A DNA stretch of 64,000 nucleotides from positions 66,927,901 through 66,991,900 of the forward strand of contig JAWZYU010000009.1 of assembly GCA_038380435.1 (NCBI GenBank), read 5' to 3'. The position numbers and the translations under genes are program-made. Origin of the DNA: Ryuthela nishihirai (lineage: Eukaryota; Arthropoda; Arachnida; Araneae; Heptathelidae). The notes beneath the pieces were generated by a model. It searched no databases, was not told the origin of the DNA, and saw only the letters and a program-made list of their open reading frames with translations. This document shows positions 12,754 to 22,774 of the stretch, in pieces (within the stretch, counting starts at the first letter, position 1; the number at the start of each line of letters is the position of its first letter).

Positions 12754-13631
12754 AAACTTAGGGTAGTTTTCAGGGGCCCTGCTGACTGACTTGGTCCGTC
12801 AGGTCGGACAAGGCCCCAAAAAATTGGGCCGGATTAAGAGTTCCCACCACGGGAGCCGAGTCAACTTGGATCTACATATCCTTGTTTGTGGCTAACCGTG
12901 GAATAGATTAAAATCCAAGTTTTGCACCGGCGGCGCCGTGGGTTGAGCTTTACTTCTATAGTACTGTTCACCCTAGACTTCGTGGGCTGTGCATTTACCA
13001 ATATGGTATTATATGTCCCCGACCTTTAGATAGTGGTCAAAGTGGCATTACCCTATTTTATACTGGTAGTGCTTTAGGCGGAACCAGTGGGTCTTGTCAT
13101 TCAGTATATTTACCTGTTCTTTTTTCTTCGAAGTGATTCGGATGTCAATTTTACTACTTTTGCTTAGCTGATTTTGATGGGCTATTCAGTCGAATCTGAA
13201 GATATTAAATAACGTTCTTTCGCATTTATTCAAATTTCGGTTATTTCGTTTCGTGAGGTGTGATAAGAATTGTTAGAGATCAATTTTGATATTGTACTGC
13301 TGTATTAAATATTATGTTTTGTAGTATTTTTCTCCCTTTAAACTACATGTTGGGTGACTAAATCAAATATTTTAAGGAGATCCATGTCAAAATTTGCTTT
13401 TTTCTGTTAGATTGCATTGGAAGAAAAAGTAAATGCACGGTGAACTGTTAAATAAAATGGTAGTACCTTGAAGGAACTTTCAGAAGGGGAGGGGGAGGGC
13501 AAGAAGGCATTTTTCCTAAGTCTAAAACTCAAAGTGAGCCTTAAATTTAGACACTTCTTTAATATTTGGTGCAGTAGTAAAATGTGTTATTTAGTAAAGG
13601 ATATAATTTTCTAATCAGTAATAAATTATCA
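12754..13631. other. GC-richer patch (to ~13120) then AT-rich DNA, no gene seen
   Basis: About 12760-13120 keeps the high GC of the adjacent tandem repeat and may belong to the same unidentified element. No frame of note. The rest is AT-rich with an AGGGGAGGGGGAGGG run near 13484. Confidence 0.45.
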
Positions 13632-13770
13632 CAGGAAAAGTCCTGTAGACAAGGAACACTTGAAATAATGAGTTGAAAAGAATTAGTTGTCCGGACTGGG
13701 ATTCGAATCCAGGTCTACCAGAAGCATGCTGGACTTCTTAACCACTAGATCACCGAGGAACTGACCATTT
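13632..13770 (-). mobile_element. SINE-4 copy (tRNA-derived, minus)
   Basis: On the minus strand 13768-13688 reads as a tRNA-like head: A box TGATCTAGTGGTTAAGAAG, B box GGATTCGAATCCC. It is followed by a body containing (on the plus strand) CTGTAGACAAGGAACACTTG. The body recurs at 43.2 kb and within the palindrome at 24.5 kb. Confidence 0.7.
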
Positions 13771-13888
13771 CTTCAACCAAGTGAAATATAAGCCTTTCCT
13801 CTTGATTCACCAGTGGTGCCATCTATTAGCAGGAGTTGGGTAGCCCAACTCCTTATAATAGATGGTCTACCTACTTATTACAAAAGAG

Positions 13889-14290
13889 GAAATGAGAGAC
13901 GAGAGAGAATGATTAAGGGACTTTTTTGAAATCATTTTTTAAGAATGATTCAGCGGCGGTCTTGCATTCATCAGATCAATTTCGACTGAAAAGTGGATTT
14001 TAGGAATGCTATATTTGGCAATTTCGCTTAACTCCTTGCAAAATAAGTTTATTTCTTCCTTAAGGGAACAAAAGAAGGAACGATTAAGGGACTTTTTGAA
14101 ACCATTTTTTAAGAATGATTCAGTGTCTTACAATTGATCAGATCAATTACGACTGAAAAAGTAGATTTGAGGAATATTATATTTTTCAAGTTTCCTTAAC
14201 TCCCTGCATAATAAATGTATTGCTTCCTTAAGGAAACAAAAGAAGGAATGAGAGACTAGAAAGAATGTTTAAGGGACTTTTTATGAAACC
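13889..14290. repeat. Tandem repeat, ~175-185 bp period, about 2.2 units
   Basis: GATTAAGGGACTTTTTTGAA recurs at about 13910, 14082 and, changed, 14267. Between these points the units share TTTTTTAAGAATGATTCAG, ATCAGATCAATT(T/A)CGACTG and CCTTAAGG(G)AACAAAAGAAGGA. The length is typical of a satellite monomer, but only two full units are present. Confidence 0.85.
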
Positions 14291-14480
14291 TCACTTGTTA
14301 CGTATTTATATGCTCTATTGCAATGGAAGATGTTTATTTAAGGTTTAATATAATCAAGAAGGAATTAGTTTTTTTTTTAAATTATAGGTCTATGAATATT
14401 TTTTGGACAATATAGGTCGTAACGGGTATTATAAAAGTCAATTTCTTTTATTTCCTTATTACTTTCCTGTTGGTGTGCCT

Positions 14481-14630
14481 AATGATTATGCTGAATGAAT
14501 GATAATGTCTAATTATTATGCTGAATGAATGATAATGTCTAATTATTATGCTGAATGAATGATTATGCCTAATTATTATGCTGAATGAATGATAATGCCT
14601 AATTACTATGCTGAATAAATGAATAATTAA
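14481..14630. repeat. 5 x 30-bp tandem repeat
   Basis: Units starting at 14481, 14511, 14541, 14571 and 14601 read AATTATTATGCTGAATGAAT plus GATAATGTCT with few changes. The array directly precedes LINE copy C. A minus-strand frame over it merely translates the repeat. Confidence 0.95.
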
Positions 14631-15204
14631 AAACAATTGTAACAATATTCATGCAACTGTCGTGTATGAGAGTTGGTAAGGCTTGTAGAGATTTGTTTAG
14701 CATTGATAGTAGAGTTAGACACTTGCCCATTTTGTCCCCTTTTCTCTTTAGTTTGGTTATGCGGAATTCTTTCGAAGGGAAACATTTTGGCTTCAAATTG
14801 TTTAGAGATCTCTAAATTTCTGATTTAGATAATGCGGATGATTTGACCTTGTTGGTTAATGCTGCTGATGAGATGAATTCTTTCATTTGGGATGTTGATG
14901 AAACTGGAAATAGAGTAAGTTTGATGATGAATTGACAGAAAACTAAAGTGATGAAAATTGGTCAAGCAGATGGCTTTTCAGTTGCTTTGAACAGCTGCAC
15001 TCTTGAGCAATTGTATCAGTTTAATTATTTTGGTAACTATGCAAACAAACCGATATTGGTGATGTGCGGTATGAGATGAGCAGAAGAATAGGGATTTCTG
15101 CTGGGACATTTAAGAATCTGTGGAGAGCTTGGAAAATAGACGTAGACACCTAAAAACTAAAACTAGGCTGTATAATAGTTTAGTTCTTTCTAAGGTTAGT
15201 AATG

Positions 15205-15352
15205 GAGCGAAACAGTAAGGATAACTGTAACAAAACATTAAGAACAACTGTAAGGATAAGAGCAAGGAAAATAATTATTTCAATATGCAGCTGGCCAAAA
15301 CATCCACAGTAATCGTGATACAGTGGTTCAAAGGTTTCTAAGGTTAGTAATG
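15205..15352. repeat. ~130-bp insertion flanked by an 18-bp direct repeat
   Basis: TTTCTAAGGTTAGTAATG occurs exactly at 15187-15204 and 15335-15352, like a target-site duplication. The DNA between includes a segment (about 15215-15320) that is the reverse complement of about 16468-16545. No polyA or TIR is obvious, so the mobile source is unknown. Confidence 0.7.
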
Positions 15353-15578
15353 TAAGCAGGATAACATTGGTTATGCGGAATTCTAACCTCATACATATTT
15401 TCTAACTTTTAACCTTTCATTTTAACCTCTGAAATTCTTTCATTCTAACCTATGAAAGTTAGAATACGCTTTAGTATTCCTTTAACTGAAGTTAATAATT
15501 CAAGACAATAAATTTAATGATACTGTAAAATGATGCATGAATATTTTAGTATTCCTTTAACTGTTCCATTCCGAATTG

Positions 15579-15991
15579 TCTCCGAAGAGGGGTGAAAATA
15601 TGAAAGGCCTGTGAGACTAACACTAAGAATTCCTTTGATTCTAGATGATTCTAGAATTATTTATTATGTTAGAAGAAGAGGGTCAGCAACCTCTTTTGAG
15701 CAGCGTATTGTGCGAAGAGAGAATATATTGGTTTGGCCATATGCCTGTATGCATTGCTGTAGGTTGGAGGATAGGGTTATAAATAGTGTCCCTAAAGGAC
15801 TTAGGGAAAGGGGGAGACCTAGGATGCAGTGGGTAGAAAACTTCAAACAGGACCTTGCTGGAATTGATCTAGAGTGGCTAAATGCAGCAGCCTTAGTTCG
15901 TTACAGACATGTTTGGAGAAGAAAATTATACCATCTGGTAGGACCTCCATAACCCTTGACCGAATGGGGATTTTGTATGTATGTATCTATG

Positions 15992-16025
<34 letters not shown>

Positions 16026-16129
16026 TGTATGTATTAATTATGAATGTATTCTATCTGAGAAGAAGGAATTCCTCTTATGAATCTCCGAAGAGGGGTGAAA
16101 ATCTGAAAGGCCTGTGAGACTAACACTAA
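15579..16129 (+). repeat. 48-bp direct repeats bracketing LINE 3' end
   Basis: The 48 bases at 15579-15626 recur at 16082-16129 with one mismatch (key words TCTCCGAAGAGGGGTGAAAA and GGCCTGTGAGACTAACACTA). They bracket the LINE C-terminal fragment and its (TATG)n tail. This could be a long target-site duplication of a 5'-truncated insertion, or a later duplication. Confidence 0.85.
15974..16033. repeat. (TATG)n tail of LINE copy C
   Basis: About 14 tandem TATG units with a few changes start 20 bases after the LINE's terminal LVGPP codons. This is the position where RTE/CR1-like LINEs carry a short simple repeat instead of polyA. Confidence 0.9.
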
Positions 16130-17138
16130 AGTTAGAATATCAATACTATGTGACGTTCAAAGAGTTATTATGGTACTGTTTGGTACATATGCATTTATTG
16201 AAGCCGTGTTCATAATGGAAATTGGAAGAACGGTAAAGTATGCAGAATTCAAGATTCTCGCATTAGAATTCGGTGTTGTAAAAGTGGAAAGATTTCACAT
16301 CCTTATTTCTGGATAAATGATATTAGTATTGATAAGATGTGTGATTATTAATTCGGTCTTCCATAAAGTACGTTATCAATTTGCAACTGCTTTTGTACAG
16401 CTGTCCCTCTCCGTATGTCATATTTTGCAGGAATTTGATCGATTCGATATAAAATGCTGCCACAAGTATCACGATTACTGTGAATGTTTTGGCCAGTTGC
16501 ATACTCAAATAATTATTTTCCTTGCTCTTATCCTTACAGTTGTTTTCTTCTTGTATTTTAAAAATGTTTTTGATGGGTTTTTTTCTCATCCAAATTTATT
16601 TATAATCGAAATTTTCAACCCGCAGTACATGTATTCTCTGGATTATGCGAACTCTTATGCAAGAAGTACATGAAAAAATCAAGTAACAGCTAGACGCATT
16701 TTTACTAGAAAAAAAAGCAAAATTTTATTTAATAATGATACACGGTGTTTATAGCGATGTTGTAAAGGTTTAGAAAATATGTATGAGGTTAAAATGTTTG
16801 CAACGTTTGAGTTAATTAGCAGCTAATGCCGGATTACTCAACGATTGCGTATCCCCCCCCCCCGAAAAAAAAAAACACCATGTTATACGGTCACTAAACA
16901 AGATTTTTATAATCGTATTTATAAATAATTTTGCTTTGAAATGATTTTATTGGTTTTAAATAAAACTCTCCGAATTGTCTATAAGAAAAGTAAAATGCTC
17001 TGCTAGTATTATGGACATCAACCTAATAGCCTGTTGGGAACTATACTCTGACTAAGAGTTAAATATTCATGCATCATTTTACAGTATCATTAAATTTATT
17101 GTCTTGAATTATTAACTTCAGTTAAAGGAATACATCTT
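16130..17138. other. Rearranged non-coding DNA with inverted duplications
   Basis: Holds the inverted partners of three segments left of it (16468-16545, 16771-16793, 17065-17138). The 118-residue frame at 16317-16673 lies over one of these; similar residues appear in the inverted copy at 15180-15392, which shows only that the DNA is duplicated. A C9/A11 run lies near 16855. Confidence 0.5.
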
Positions 17139-17800
17139 AAATAATTCAAGCAAGAAAAAAAACTAACGACGAAATAAAACACCTGCAAAGGATTGCAGGT
17201 AATGTTTTATTTATACTTTTTCGTCGCTGGAGTCTTCCACTGAACCGCATAACAATTCGTTGGATGAATCTTGCACTTTTTCATGCTCTTGGTGTGTGTA
17301 AAAAAAGAAACTCTAGAACTAAACGTTTATTCACACATTTACTAATAGGAGTATTCATAGGGGAACTTGGATATAAATTAACTGTGACTCTCTCCAATAG
17401 TAGCCAAATGCCTGAATGATCTAATTAAGGAAACTCGTGAATCGATTAACAAGCTCTCAAGTGTTTTCCTTCATAATTCGAAGCGAAACGAAACGGGAAG
17501 AAGATGATAGCAGTCAAATCTTTTGGGAAATGATCACACGTATAATTTAATGTGATTAGAAACGATAATACGTATTAAAAACAAAACCCCAGATGGTACT
17601 AGTAAAAAAAATAAAATAAAAAGAGCAAAATAAGATTTTTGAGTAAATTGAAACTTCGTTAAAATATTAGAGTTTTTGTACGCAAAAAGAATAGAAACGT
17701 AATAAAAAAAGCGAATTACTAATAGCAGTCTATGGTGTTGAATAACTTAAAACAATGATAGGGTAACACTTTTTTGCTAGTTAGTTTTACTATGTTTGGA
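17139..17800. other. AT-rich DNA, no gene recognised
   Basis: A small inverted repeat ACCTGCAA/TTGCAGGT occurs near 17181-17202. Nothing else was seen. Confidence 0.5.
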
Positions 17801-17805
17801 TGTTT

Positions 17806-17910
17806 TGTCTCTGAGTGGCCTCTTTGTGCACACAATGAACTAAATGGCCAGGAAACAAGGACCACCCAAAGGGTCAAAGAAGTTGATTCACTGAACAGCT
17901 CTTAGGAGTA
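17806..17910 (-). mobile_element. SINE-2 fragment
   Basis: The tail block of SINE-2 is recognisable: GAGTGGCCTCTTTGTGCACA, AACTAAATGGCCAGGAAACA, then CTGAACAGCTCTTAGGAG. Body and head are missing. Confidence 0.75.
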
Positions 17911-18119
17911 ATTATTTTGTATATTTATTTCCTTATTTTTTAAAGGAACTCGTTTAGGTTGAGAAAAGCTGGTGCGACACGTTCCATGTGTCGTAATTAA
18001 ACACTGAAGATGAAACATTCTTGGGAAATTAAGATTTTAGAATAATTTGATTCAGAGTTCTTACTGAATATCTATCTGCTATCAAGACGATTGATGCAAC
18101 AGCATAGAGATGGTGGTAC

Positions 18120-18270
18120 AGGGAAATTGTCTTGAACTGGGTGGGTTCTGAACTCACGATCTCCTGCTGACCGTCAAGTGCTCTGACTACTAATCTACCT
18201 GCAGGATCAATCTCTCCTTCACTGCTGATGTTATGCTATACACCATCTGGTCAATCAGTGGTGATATGTG
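18120..18270 (-). mobile_element. SINE-3 copy, minus strand (left of inverted pair)
   Basis: The minus strand shows a tRNA-like B box (GGTTCTGAACTCACG read in reverse) and A box, followed by CAGCAGTGAAGGAG and GTGTATAGCATAACATCAGC on the other side. The same segment lies in opposite orientation at 18655-18810. Confidence 0.7.
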
Positions 18271-18387
18271 AATTAATTTGTCTAAATATAAGGTACTACT
18301 GGTTATACCAGATGTGACACAGATTCCAATTTGCTCACAAAAATTATATATCAGCCAGGAGGTTCTTATAGCATGGTTGGTGGTGTA

Positions 18388-18602
18388 CAGTCGCTCAAAC
18401 AAGTATCCGAACACTATGGTTGATTAAAGAATTCAGAAAAATTATCTGGCAACGATTTTTTTAGAAATTAGTGATCTGGCAACCTTCGTGTCACGTGACA
18501 TCGAAGGTTGCCAGATCACTAATTTGTAAAAAAATCGTTGCCAGATATTTTTTCTGAATTCTTTAATCAACCATAGTGTTCGGATACTTTTTTGAGCGAC
18601 TG
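18388..18602. mobile_element. 215-bp foldback MITE with TA target duplication
   Basis: The two halves are inverted copies over about 100 bases each, with a few mismatches. Ends are CAGTCGCTCAAA.../...GAGCGACTG, directly flanked by TA on both sides (18386-18387, 18603-18604). Arms share AAGTATCCGAACACTATGGT and TCTGGCAACGATTTTTTTA, meeting at GTGTCACGTGACAT. This is the design of non-autonomous Tc1/mariner-type elements. It codes for nothing; frames across it are artefacts. Confidence 0.92.
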
Positions 18603-18654
18603 TACATATATCTAGAATGTCTCTAAAGAAATGGAGTCCCCAAATGCACACAAA

Positions 18655-18810
18655 AAGGCAGTGATTGAGAGATGGTGTATAACATAACATCAGCAGTAGA
18701 GAGGAAATTGCTGAGTGGAATGTAGCCCAGTGGTTAGAGCACCTGATATTTTATGAGGAGGTTGTGGGTTCAGATCCCACCCAGTTCAAGACAATTTTTA
18801 TCTCTAAACC
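18655..18810 (+). mobile_element. SINE-3 copy, plus strand (right of inverted pair)
   Basis: GTAGCCCAGTGGTTAGAGCAC (A box) and GTGGGTTCAGATCCCACCC (B box with T stem) form a tRNA-like head at 18726-18786. The preceding GTGTATAACATAACATCAGC is shared with the inverted partner at 18120-18270. Confidence 0.72.
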
Positions 18811-19243
18811 CATCTCCATCCTGTCACATAAATCAGCTTTATAGTAGATAGATGCTCAGTAAATTAATGATGAGCTGTGAATTTAGAGCTGATTGATAGT
18901 TTTATTCTAATATTTCCATAAATAGCATATTCTTGAAATTTAAGAATTTTTATTTAAGTATTTTTATTCATATGGCGTTTCAATATCAGAATAACGTTTA
19001 CAAAATAAAATATTTAGAATGAGTTTTCAATTAATAATAATTTTTCCTCTGAATTTGCGTGTACAGAATTGATCATAGCTTGATTGCAAGAACAGATGCT
19101 TCGTTCTCCATACAAATAACACAAATTTAACAGGTAAAATAGAGTAAACACTTTAAAATAAAGTTTAATAAATACCCCTCGAAGCTTGGTGTAGTTTATC
19201 CGTGGAAAACGTTAAATGTATGCAGTTACAACTAGTTGATATA
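18811..19243. other. AT-rich DNA, no gene recognised
   Basis: No feature seen between the SINE-3 copy and the Tc1/mariner element. Confidence 0.5.
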
Positions 19244-20768
19244 CAGGGTGGTTATAATTAAACTGACAGTACTCAGAACGATGTATAGAAGGATATACTC
19301 GACGGGTCACAGCGAAAAGTGATAGATATCTTAATAAGAACATGGGGTAGAGAATTTGCGAATAAAGAAAAACAGTTAGTGTTAGTGCCACCAGATAGCC
19401 TGGGTGCGCTATAAACGTAGTAGAACATGCTAATTTCTCTTTAACAGCCAATCATATGAGAGAGTCGCATGAGGCATACTATAAAATGTGATGTTTTCCC
19501 TGTAATCGCTAAAAGGAATCATGGGTATCTGCAATAAGGACCGAGCTTTGCTAATGAAACTCTTTTACAAAAACATCAGTAATGCCGCCGCTGCACTACG
19601 CGAATATCGTGGTCTGAAAGATATAAGGAAAGGACCTTTGTCGCTAAATGGACTGAATAATATGATACAGAAATTCGCAGGAATAGGCGAGTTGGTGTGA
19701 CTGCGGGTAGAGGCCGGTGGTCGTTGCAGAAAGCAATGTTGAAGATATCCAGTCGCAATCGGAGGTACCCGTAGTTAGTGTGAGACAGGTATCCTGGCAA
19801 CTGCAACTTCTGTCAACTGTCCATAAAATTATACGGTCGATCCTAAAATGGTATCCTTAAAAATTCATAGGGTGCAGTAGCTGCAACCACGTGACCCTGA
19901 ATAGCGCACCGACATCGCTTAACGATTATTGGCGAGGATGCAGCTCGATGGCATGTGGCCTACGAAAGTCTTATGGACCCATGAGGCGCATTTTTCCCTA
20001 CATGGAGCAGTGAATACGCACAATTGCCGAATATGGAAAACTACACATTCGCATGCTGTGCATGATGTGCCCCTACTCCAACTATGTAACTGTATGATGC
20101 AGGTTTACCACAAACTTTATAATAGGACCATTTTCCGTTGAGGAGATTATGCATCAAGGCCCCGTGCATCGATCGGTGAATGGACCACGTTCACAGATCT
20201 TCTCCGCCGCAAGATTATTCCGGCTTTGCAAGAAAAAAAATTGCTTAGACACCATAACCTTTATGCCATATGGGGAGCAGCCCGTATTGCACGTATGGCA
20301 TCGCAATTGTTGTCTACCACATTTGGTGAGGATATAATAATATCTCGAACGTTTTCCAATGCTTGGCCACCACGTTCCCCGAACCTTATGGGGTTATTTG
20401 AAAAGCTGAGTTTACCACGGCAATGTTGAATCGCTTGCTGAACTGAAGGAAAGAATAACACAGCATGAGACATGTTTCTAGCAACTTTGGATTATGCCGT
20501 ATTACGTTTCCAGCACATTTTGCACACGAATGGTTCACATATTGAGAATCTTGATTTGTAAAATATGGTTAGGTTTGTTCAACTTGGTATTTTCTTTATT
20601 TCAGCGCACCCATGCCACCTGGTGGCACTAACACTAACTAAATTTTTTATTCGTAAATTCTCTACCCCGTGTTCTTATTAGGGTATCCTCCATTTTTCGC
20701 TGTGATCCGTCGAGTAGATCCATCCCTACATCGCTCTGGGTACTGTCAATTTAATTGTAACCACCCTG
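19244..20768 (+). mobile_element. Tc1/mariner-superfamily element with ~165-bp TIRs
   Basis: Ends CAGGGTGGTTATAATTAAAC... and ...TTTAATTGTAACCACCCTG are inverted and flanked by TA (19242-19243; 20769-20770). Inverted similarity continues for about 165 bases at each end (19244-19412; 20605-20768), past GTTAGTGTTAGTGCCACCAG. The 1525-bp length suits a one-gene IS630/Tc1/mariner element. Arms have diverged by scattered substitutions, so it is old. Confidence 0.92.
19521..20561 (+). pseudogene. Tc1/mariner-like transposase, inactivated
   Basis: Read across frames this is a near full-length (~346 codon) transposase. Pieces in order are an N-terminal helix-turn-helix (NKDRALLMKLFYKN, AAALREYRGLKDIRKGPLS), then FSLHGAVNTHNCRIW, GPVHRSVNG, TFGED and NAWPPRSP, ending SHIENLDL. 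Cut-and-paste transposases of this kind use three acidic residues. Judged against the family pattern as I recall it, all three are changed here (WTHEAHF for WxDEAHF, a Tyr where the second Asp is expected, and SPNL for SPDL), and stops and frameshifts interrupt the frame. It cannot be active. Confidence 0.85.
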
Positions 20769-20939
20769 TACATCAGTTAAATATTGATATTCATACATAA
20801 GAAGCCCTGATATATCTTAATACATATTTATATATGTAAACGATTCTAAGTGACTGACTGAGTGACTGACAGGAGATCACTCTGATTCTAACTATCATGC
20901 AGAAATGGTAGAGATAGATAAATTTATACTTAGGGGTAA

Positions 20940-21380
20940 CATGAGTCGTAGATCTCGTAAAAAATCTGAAATTTGAACTCCGACGTATTCTTTAATGTCA
21001 AATAGAAGTCATGTAGAGATTAAAACTTCTTCCCCAAATGCTAAAAACGTTAAAATTGCTATCTGGAGGTGTTTCTGGTTTCAGATATCGGAAAAGTTTA
21101 CGAAATTTTGAATCCAAAGGGTCCTTCGTGGTCAAAGGTCAAATTTCGATTTTTCGTGCTAGAGAACTGTATTTACCAGCGGTATTTTGGTCTCAGATCT
21201 CAGAAACGTAAAAATTTGGATCCTCTGGGTCATTGGAAATCAAATGTCAAATTTCAATATACCAGCGTTAGAGAGCTAAAATTTGGAGCATAGAGGCATT
21301 TCGAAAGAAAGATCTCAGAAATGTTAAAAAGTCTGAGATCTATAGTGGCTTTTAATGTCAGATAGGGTCGGAGTGACATT
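20940..21380. repeat. Degenerate ~105-110-bp tandem repeat
   Basis: Three to four diverged units share words such as GGTTTCAGATATC/GGTCTCAGATCTC, AAATTTGxATCC, TGGTCAAAGGTCAAATTTCG/AAATCAAATGTCAAATTTCA and GCTAGAGA. The frame 21069-21293 only spans the repeat. A similar style of repeat occurs at 47.4-47.8 kb but I cannot show they are one family. Confidence 0.6.
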
Positions 21381-21769
21381 CTAAAAATCAAGTGGCATCG
21401 GAGGCACGGACTGATTTCTCGTGTATATATAAAACTTAAAATGATAGTTAATATTCTAGTATTCTACAATAAAATGCGAACTGTTATAATAATAACGAGT
21501 TTCAATTAACTTAGTTTAATATGCTACGCATACGTCAGAAAAACTCTTCATTAACTCTTCTACTGAATAGTGTAACTTTCAATATTTACCAAATGCTTAC
21601 TTTAACAAATGCTTGTTTAGTGAAGGTTTAAACACTGTTCAACATCGGTCTTTCAGAGTTTCCAGTAATTTATATATATGCGCATTTATATTTATTAGTT
21701 AAGTCACTTTTATGATAAACCTTGATTTTACCGTCTTTATCGATGAAACTCTTTCGTGGGGGGGGGGGG
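21381..21769. other. AT-rich DNA, no gene recognised
   Basis: Ends in a run of 12 Gs at 21759-21770, at the start of the following SINE copy. Nothing else seen. Confidence 0.5.
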
Positions 21770-21770
21770 G

Positions 21771-22150
21771 GTCAGGAGTTGAATCGGTTTTGGTAGCATG
21801 CTAAGCTCGTAATGCAATATCGCGAGGTTCGAGACTCCACTGTGCCTGCTTTGATATTTTCGCGGCTAACAGTGCTCTGCAATCGGTAAGAATCGGTAAG
21901 AAAGAGGACACCGAGAGACTTGGAAAAGAAAAATCGTCTATTTATGAATGACATGCTAATCCATGGCTTGTGTATAGATGTTCCATACCCTTTGCATGTT
22001 AATAAACACGCTAGTTGACTTCTATGGGAAGCTTCGAGATCAGTCTCCTAACAGTAATCCAGTGGATCCCCATCCAAATTATGAACCTTTGGGGGAAGGG
22101 GGTATTTGTGTCCTGGCCATTTAGTATGTTGAGTGCAAACGAAGTGCGGT
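21771..22150 (+). mobile_element. SINE-2 copy, plus strand, diverged
   Basis: Head: GTAGCATGCTAAGCTCGTAATG with B box GGTTCGAGACTCC near 21825. The body reaches CCTGGCCATTTAGTATGTTG near 22113, the SINE-2 tail. An internal AATCGGTAAG duplication (21880-21900) is copy-specific. Confidence 0.7.
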
Positions 22151-22225
22151 TTAGGGGTAAACAATTCGGCCAATAGCAATTCCCACTGCCTTACGTTTTA
22201 CCCGAAACCAAGTTTAGTATGTATA

Positions 22226-22772
22226 CAGTGCCTTATCAAAACATTAGAGGCTTTCCATGTTAATGCGAATCTGACCTCCTAGCTCTATAACCTTTAAAAC
22301 ATGCATTTAATGGGAAAATGTGTGACTGAAGATAAAGCTCATAATGAAATCTATTTAAATCACGATTTTCAATAATACTCTTTCCGTATTTAAAGCGTTA
22401 CAGAAGCTGAAATATTTTAACACTGTAATAGTCATAAGAGTTCTGAATAAGGCCTCAGAAAATAAAATTTAAATAATAGGTGCCGTTTCAAATAATTTAA
22501 TTAAATAAATATAAGTTTTAGAATTGTGAGTAATGATTATTTCAGTATTGGATCATTTTGAACATTTTCGTAAGATTGTTCAATATTGCAGCTTTCACCT
22601 TTTTAAATGCTGAAAGAACATTTCTTAAAATTGAAATTTAAATATATTTGATTATGATCTTTAATTTATCTTCAGTCACATTTTTGCTTTAAATGAACAT
22701 TTAAGAAGTTATAAAGTTTGGAATTTAAGATTGAAAAAACGCAGAAATTCTCTAATATTTTGGTAGGAAGTG
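22226..22772. mobile_element. Long foldback element 1 (TA-flanked)
   Basis: Ends CAGTGCCTTATCAAAAC and GGTAGGAAGTG are inverted repeats directly flanked by TA. The two arms carry inverted copies of TGTGACTGAAGATAAA, then ATCATAATCAAAT-like and TTTCAATAAT-like words. It codes for nothing. It belongs to the same family as 24237-24946. Confidence 0.78.
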
Positions 22773-22774
22773 TA

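Larger units (their letters stand above)
14662..16035 (+). pseudogene. LINE copy C, decayed RT and C-terminus, interrupted
   Basis: Plus-strand relic of the same LINE family as 25.9-29.0 kb. The first part (14662 to about 15213) starts at the RT region RVGKACxxxFSI and continues through LSPFLFSLV. The catalytic box reads DNADD where the longer copy has DYADD (Y to N). It then runs through DEMNSF, a stop, KTKVMKIGQA and LEQLYQFNYFGNY. The second part (about 15629-15952) resumes with the C-terminal domain (QPLLSS-like, RGRPRMQWVENFKQDLAGI, LVGPP). Only about 35 bases of the family sequence are missing between them, yet 415 bases of other DNA lie there. The copy ends in a (TATG)n tail. Stops and frameshifts make it dead. 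Confidence 0.85.

Noticed and set aside
16317..16673. 118-residue hydrophobic frame
   Set aside because: Similar residues in the inverted copy at 15.2 kb reflect a DNA duplication; no known domain, and the copy has no frame beyond the repeat.
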